This document shows, one piece after another, positions 6,240-7,107 of a DNA stretch of 7,107 bases. The translations under genes and the position numbers were made by a program. The number at the start of each line of letters is the position of its first letter. Within the stretch, counting starts at the first letter, position 1. Origin of the DNA: Bdellovibrio sp. (GTDB lineage Bacteria; Bdellovibrionota; UBA1018); NCBI GenBank assembly GCA_016213345.1, contig JACRAO010000113.1, forward strand, positions 1 to 7,107, read 5' to 3'. The notes beneath the pieces were generated by a model. That model ran no database searches, had not been told where the DNA came from, and worked only from the letters and a program-made list of their open reading frames with translations.

Positions 6240-6268
6240 AATATATGGCATATTTTATGCCATGTCAA
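6240..6268 (-). promoter_or_regulatory. Near-consensus sigma-70 promoter of the toxin-antitoxin (and probably dapF) operon
   Basis: On the minus strand TTGACA (6268-6263; perfect -35) is followed by exactly 17 nt and TATATT (6245-6240; 5 of 6 to TATAAT). Counting 7 nt from the -10 places the start of transcription at A6233, the first base of the antitoxin ATG. No other promoter is apparent before dapF, so this one may serve three genes. Confidence 0.8.
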
Positions 6269-6276
6269 TATGCCAT
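6245..6276. promoter_or_regulatory. Toxin-antitoxin operator: inverted repeat plus a third half-site
   Basis: ATGGCATA (6245-6252), TTT, TATGCCAT (6256-6263) is a perfect 8-bp-arm inverted repeat lying within the promoter spacer and touching both hexamers. A third half-site, TATGCCAT (6269-6276), lies in direct orientation 13 bp from the second, on the upstream side of the -35 box. Ribbon-helix-helix antitoxins typically bind such repeated half-sites cooperatively, so this is the probable autoregulatory operator. Confidence 0.8.
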
Positions 6277-6294
6277 AACTAGATTCTGCTAACT

Positions 6295-7107
6295 CTATAA
6301 ATCCGCTTTGCCTGAGTGAGACATTCTTTTAAGCTTTGATTTAACACTGCCTGCTGTTGCTTCTGCTGAATGGATTGCAGCCAAACACGATGACAAATAT
6401 TTCTTCCTGTCTCTGCCTTTTTCTTTTGAATTTTTTTGCTTCTCTTCAAGTGCTGCTTTTTCTTCTTTTAATTCTTCTAGTTTCTCTTTTTTCTTTTTAA
6501 TGGCCGGTGAATCTTCATTACTCTCATCTTCGTCTGATGAGTCTTCAGGTAGCTCTCGCAATTTGGCATCAACTTTACTAATAATAGAAGTTACTTTACG
6601 TATTATTTCTGGAACCGCTGGTGCAGGTGCCGGCGGCACGGGCAGGGCTGCTATCACAGTTTCCAGGCTATCAAAGCCTACACTAATTAAGTTTTTAATA
6701 GCACCATCTATATTATCTCCCAAATTATCGCTTACAATGTCATTTATTCTATCTTTTGCAGCAGAAATGGCTGGTGGTGATGCATTCAAATCTGCTTTAA
6801 GCTGCCTTAAAGCATTCTTCAACGCCACATAAGCACTTCGCTTTTTACTTGAAGTACTATTGTTATGTTTTTTCTTTTGTTCCAAAACAGCAATCTCGTC
6901 TGTTAATGTTTTAATTTCTCTCTTAACTTTATCTAGTCTTCTTCCATCTTCCCGACTAAATGTATCATCACTTTCGTCATCATCATCGTGCATACCAAGT
7001 GAGATATGATTTTCCGAGCAAACTCTCTTTACTCCAGAAATTAAGCTACTCACGACATCTACATCTAAAGAAGCACTTGCATAATCATCAATTTGTCTTA
7101 AAGCACT
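6295..7107 (-). CDS. Unrecognised charged coiled-coil protein with internal duplication, 5' end outside window
   Basis: The frame is open to the right edge, so the N terminus is missing; 270 residues are visible, ending at TAG 6297-6295. A GTG at 7053 is in frame but is probably internal. I do not recognise a family. Visible parts, numbered from the edge, are an acidic run DDDDESDD (41-48), a coiled coil (about 57-80) with a Lys-rich end, a helical stretch (90-125), a Pro/Ala hinge (156-166), a second acidic Ser/Asp/Glu run (188-199), a Lys/Glu-rich coiled coil (203-231) and a basic tail. The order repeats: VSSLISGV (19-26), acid run, coiled coil and Y93 correspond to VTSIISKV (172-179), acid run, coiled coil and Y237. 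No membrane segment is seen. Its stop is upstream of the toxin-antitoxin promoter, so it is probably a separate unit. A structural or secreted role is only a guess. Confidence 0.75.
   Translation of the reverse strand, partial: SALRQIDDYASASLDVDVVSSLISGVKRVCSENHISLGMHDDDDESDDTFSREDGRRLDKVKREIKTLTDEIAVLEQKKKHNNSTSSKKRSAYVALKNALRQLKADLNASPPAISAAKDRINDIVSDNLGDNIDGAIKNLISVGFDSLETVIAALPVPPAPAPAVPEIIRKVTSIISKVDAKLRELPEDSSDEDESNEDSPAIKKKKEKLEELKEEKAALEEKQKNSKEKGRDRKKYLSSCLAAIHSAEATAGSVKSKLKRMSHSGKADL
6334..7053 (-). repeat. Diverged protein-level duplication of about 150 residues
   Basis: Two copies are visible within the coiled-coil gene: roughly 7053-6787 (residues 19-107) and 6594-6334 (residues 172-258). 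Matching blocks are VSSLISGV/VTSIISKV, the acidic run, the coiled coil (KVKREIKTLTDEIAVLEQKK against KEKLEELKEEKAALEEKQK) and the Tyr-led helix after a Lys-rich stretch. Anchor spacing is 144-153 residues. DNA identity is low. Coiled-coil composition alone could mimic part of this; the non-coil blocks are the better evidence. Confidence 0.5.

Noticed and set aside
6234..6251. Upstream antitoxin start at ATG 6251 adding MPYIYG
   Set aside because: It overlaps the promoter spacer and -10 box, so the predicted transcript cannot include it, and the extra residues precede the ribbon-helix-helix domain.
6500..6832. Plus-strand open frame of 110 codons with a Gly/Ala-rich stretch
   Set aside because: It lies entirely antisense to the coiled-coil gene. 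Its Ser- and Gly/Ala-rich runs mirror the acidic and Pro/Ala codons of the other strand, and it has no ribosome site of note.

Overview
The window comes from an AT-rich bacterial chromosome. It carries a purine biosynthesis operon, a lysine/peptidoglycan gene (dapF), a chromosomal toxin-antitoxin pair and part of an unrecognised coiled-coil protein. The PurF-type enzyme has the four-cysteine Fe-S ligand set, unlike enterobacterial PurF. PurC is a long, highly diverged form of a kind I associate, from memory only, with Bdellovibrio-like bacteria. The taxonomic hint is therefore tentative: a Bdellovibrionota or similar AT-rich Gram-negative.

Layout. From 4304 down to the left edge, the minus strand holds purF-purC-purD-purN, packed with a 3-nt gap, a 4-nt ATGA overlap and a 7-nt gap. 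They supply step 1 (PurF), step 2 (PurD), step 3 (PurN) and the SAICAR step (PurC) of IMP synthesis. purN is cut by the window edge after its NIHPSL motif. A 115-nt divergent intergenic region (4305-4419) separates purF from a 74-residue plus-strand protein of unknown function with an FGKYAGK motif. That gene converges on dapF with only 1 nt between the two stop codons.

From 6233 down to 4646, the minus strand holds antitoxin (ribbon-helix-helix type), toxin (MazF/PemK type) and dapF, with gaps of 11 and 8 nt, so dapF is probably transcribed with the toxin-antitoxin pair. A near-consensus promoter (TTGACA, 17 nt, TATATT) lies just upstream of the antitoxin. Its spacer is filled by a perfect inverted repeat, and a third half-site lies upstream of the -35 box. 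The predicted transcription start falls on the A of the antitoxin ATG, suggesting a leaderless message.

The right end (6295-7107, minus strand) is one open frame running off the window. It encodes a charged, coiled-coil-rich protein with an apparent internal duplication of about 150 residues.

No tRNA, rRNA, CRISPR array, insertion sequence or clear intrinsic terminator was seen, and no gene-free stretch exceeds 300 bases. Most of the window is ordinary metabolism. The points most worth a second look are the toxin-antitoxin control region with its dapF linkage, the in-frame 24-nt repeat inside dapF, the diverged PurC, and the duplicated coiled-coil protein.
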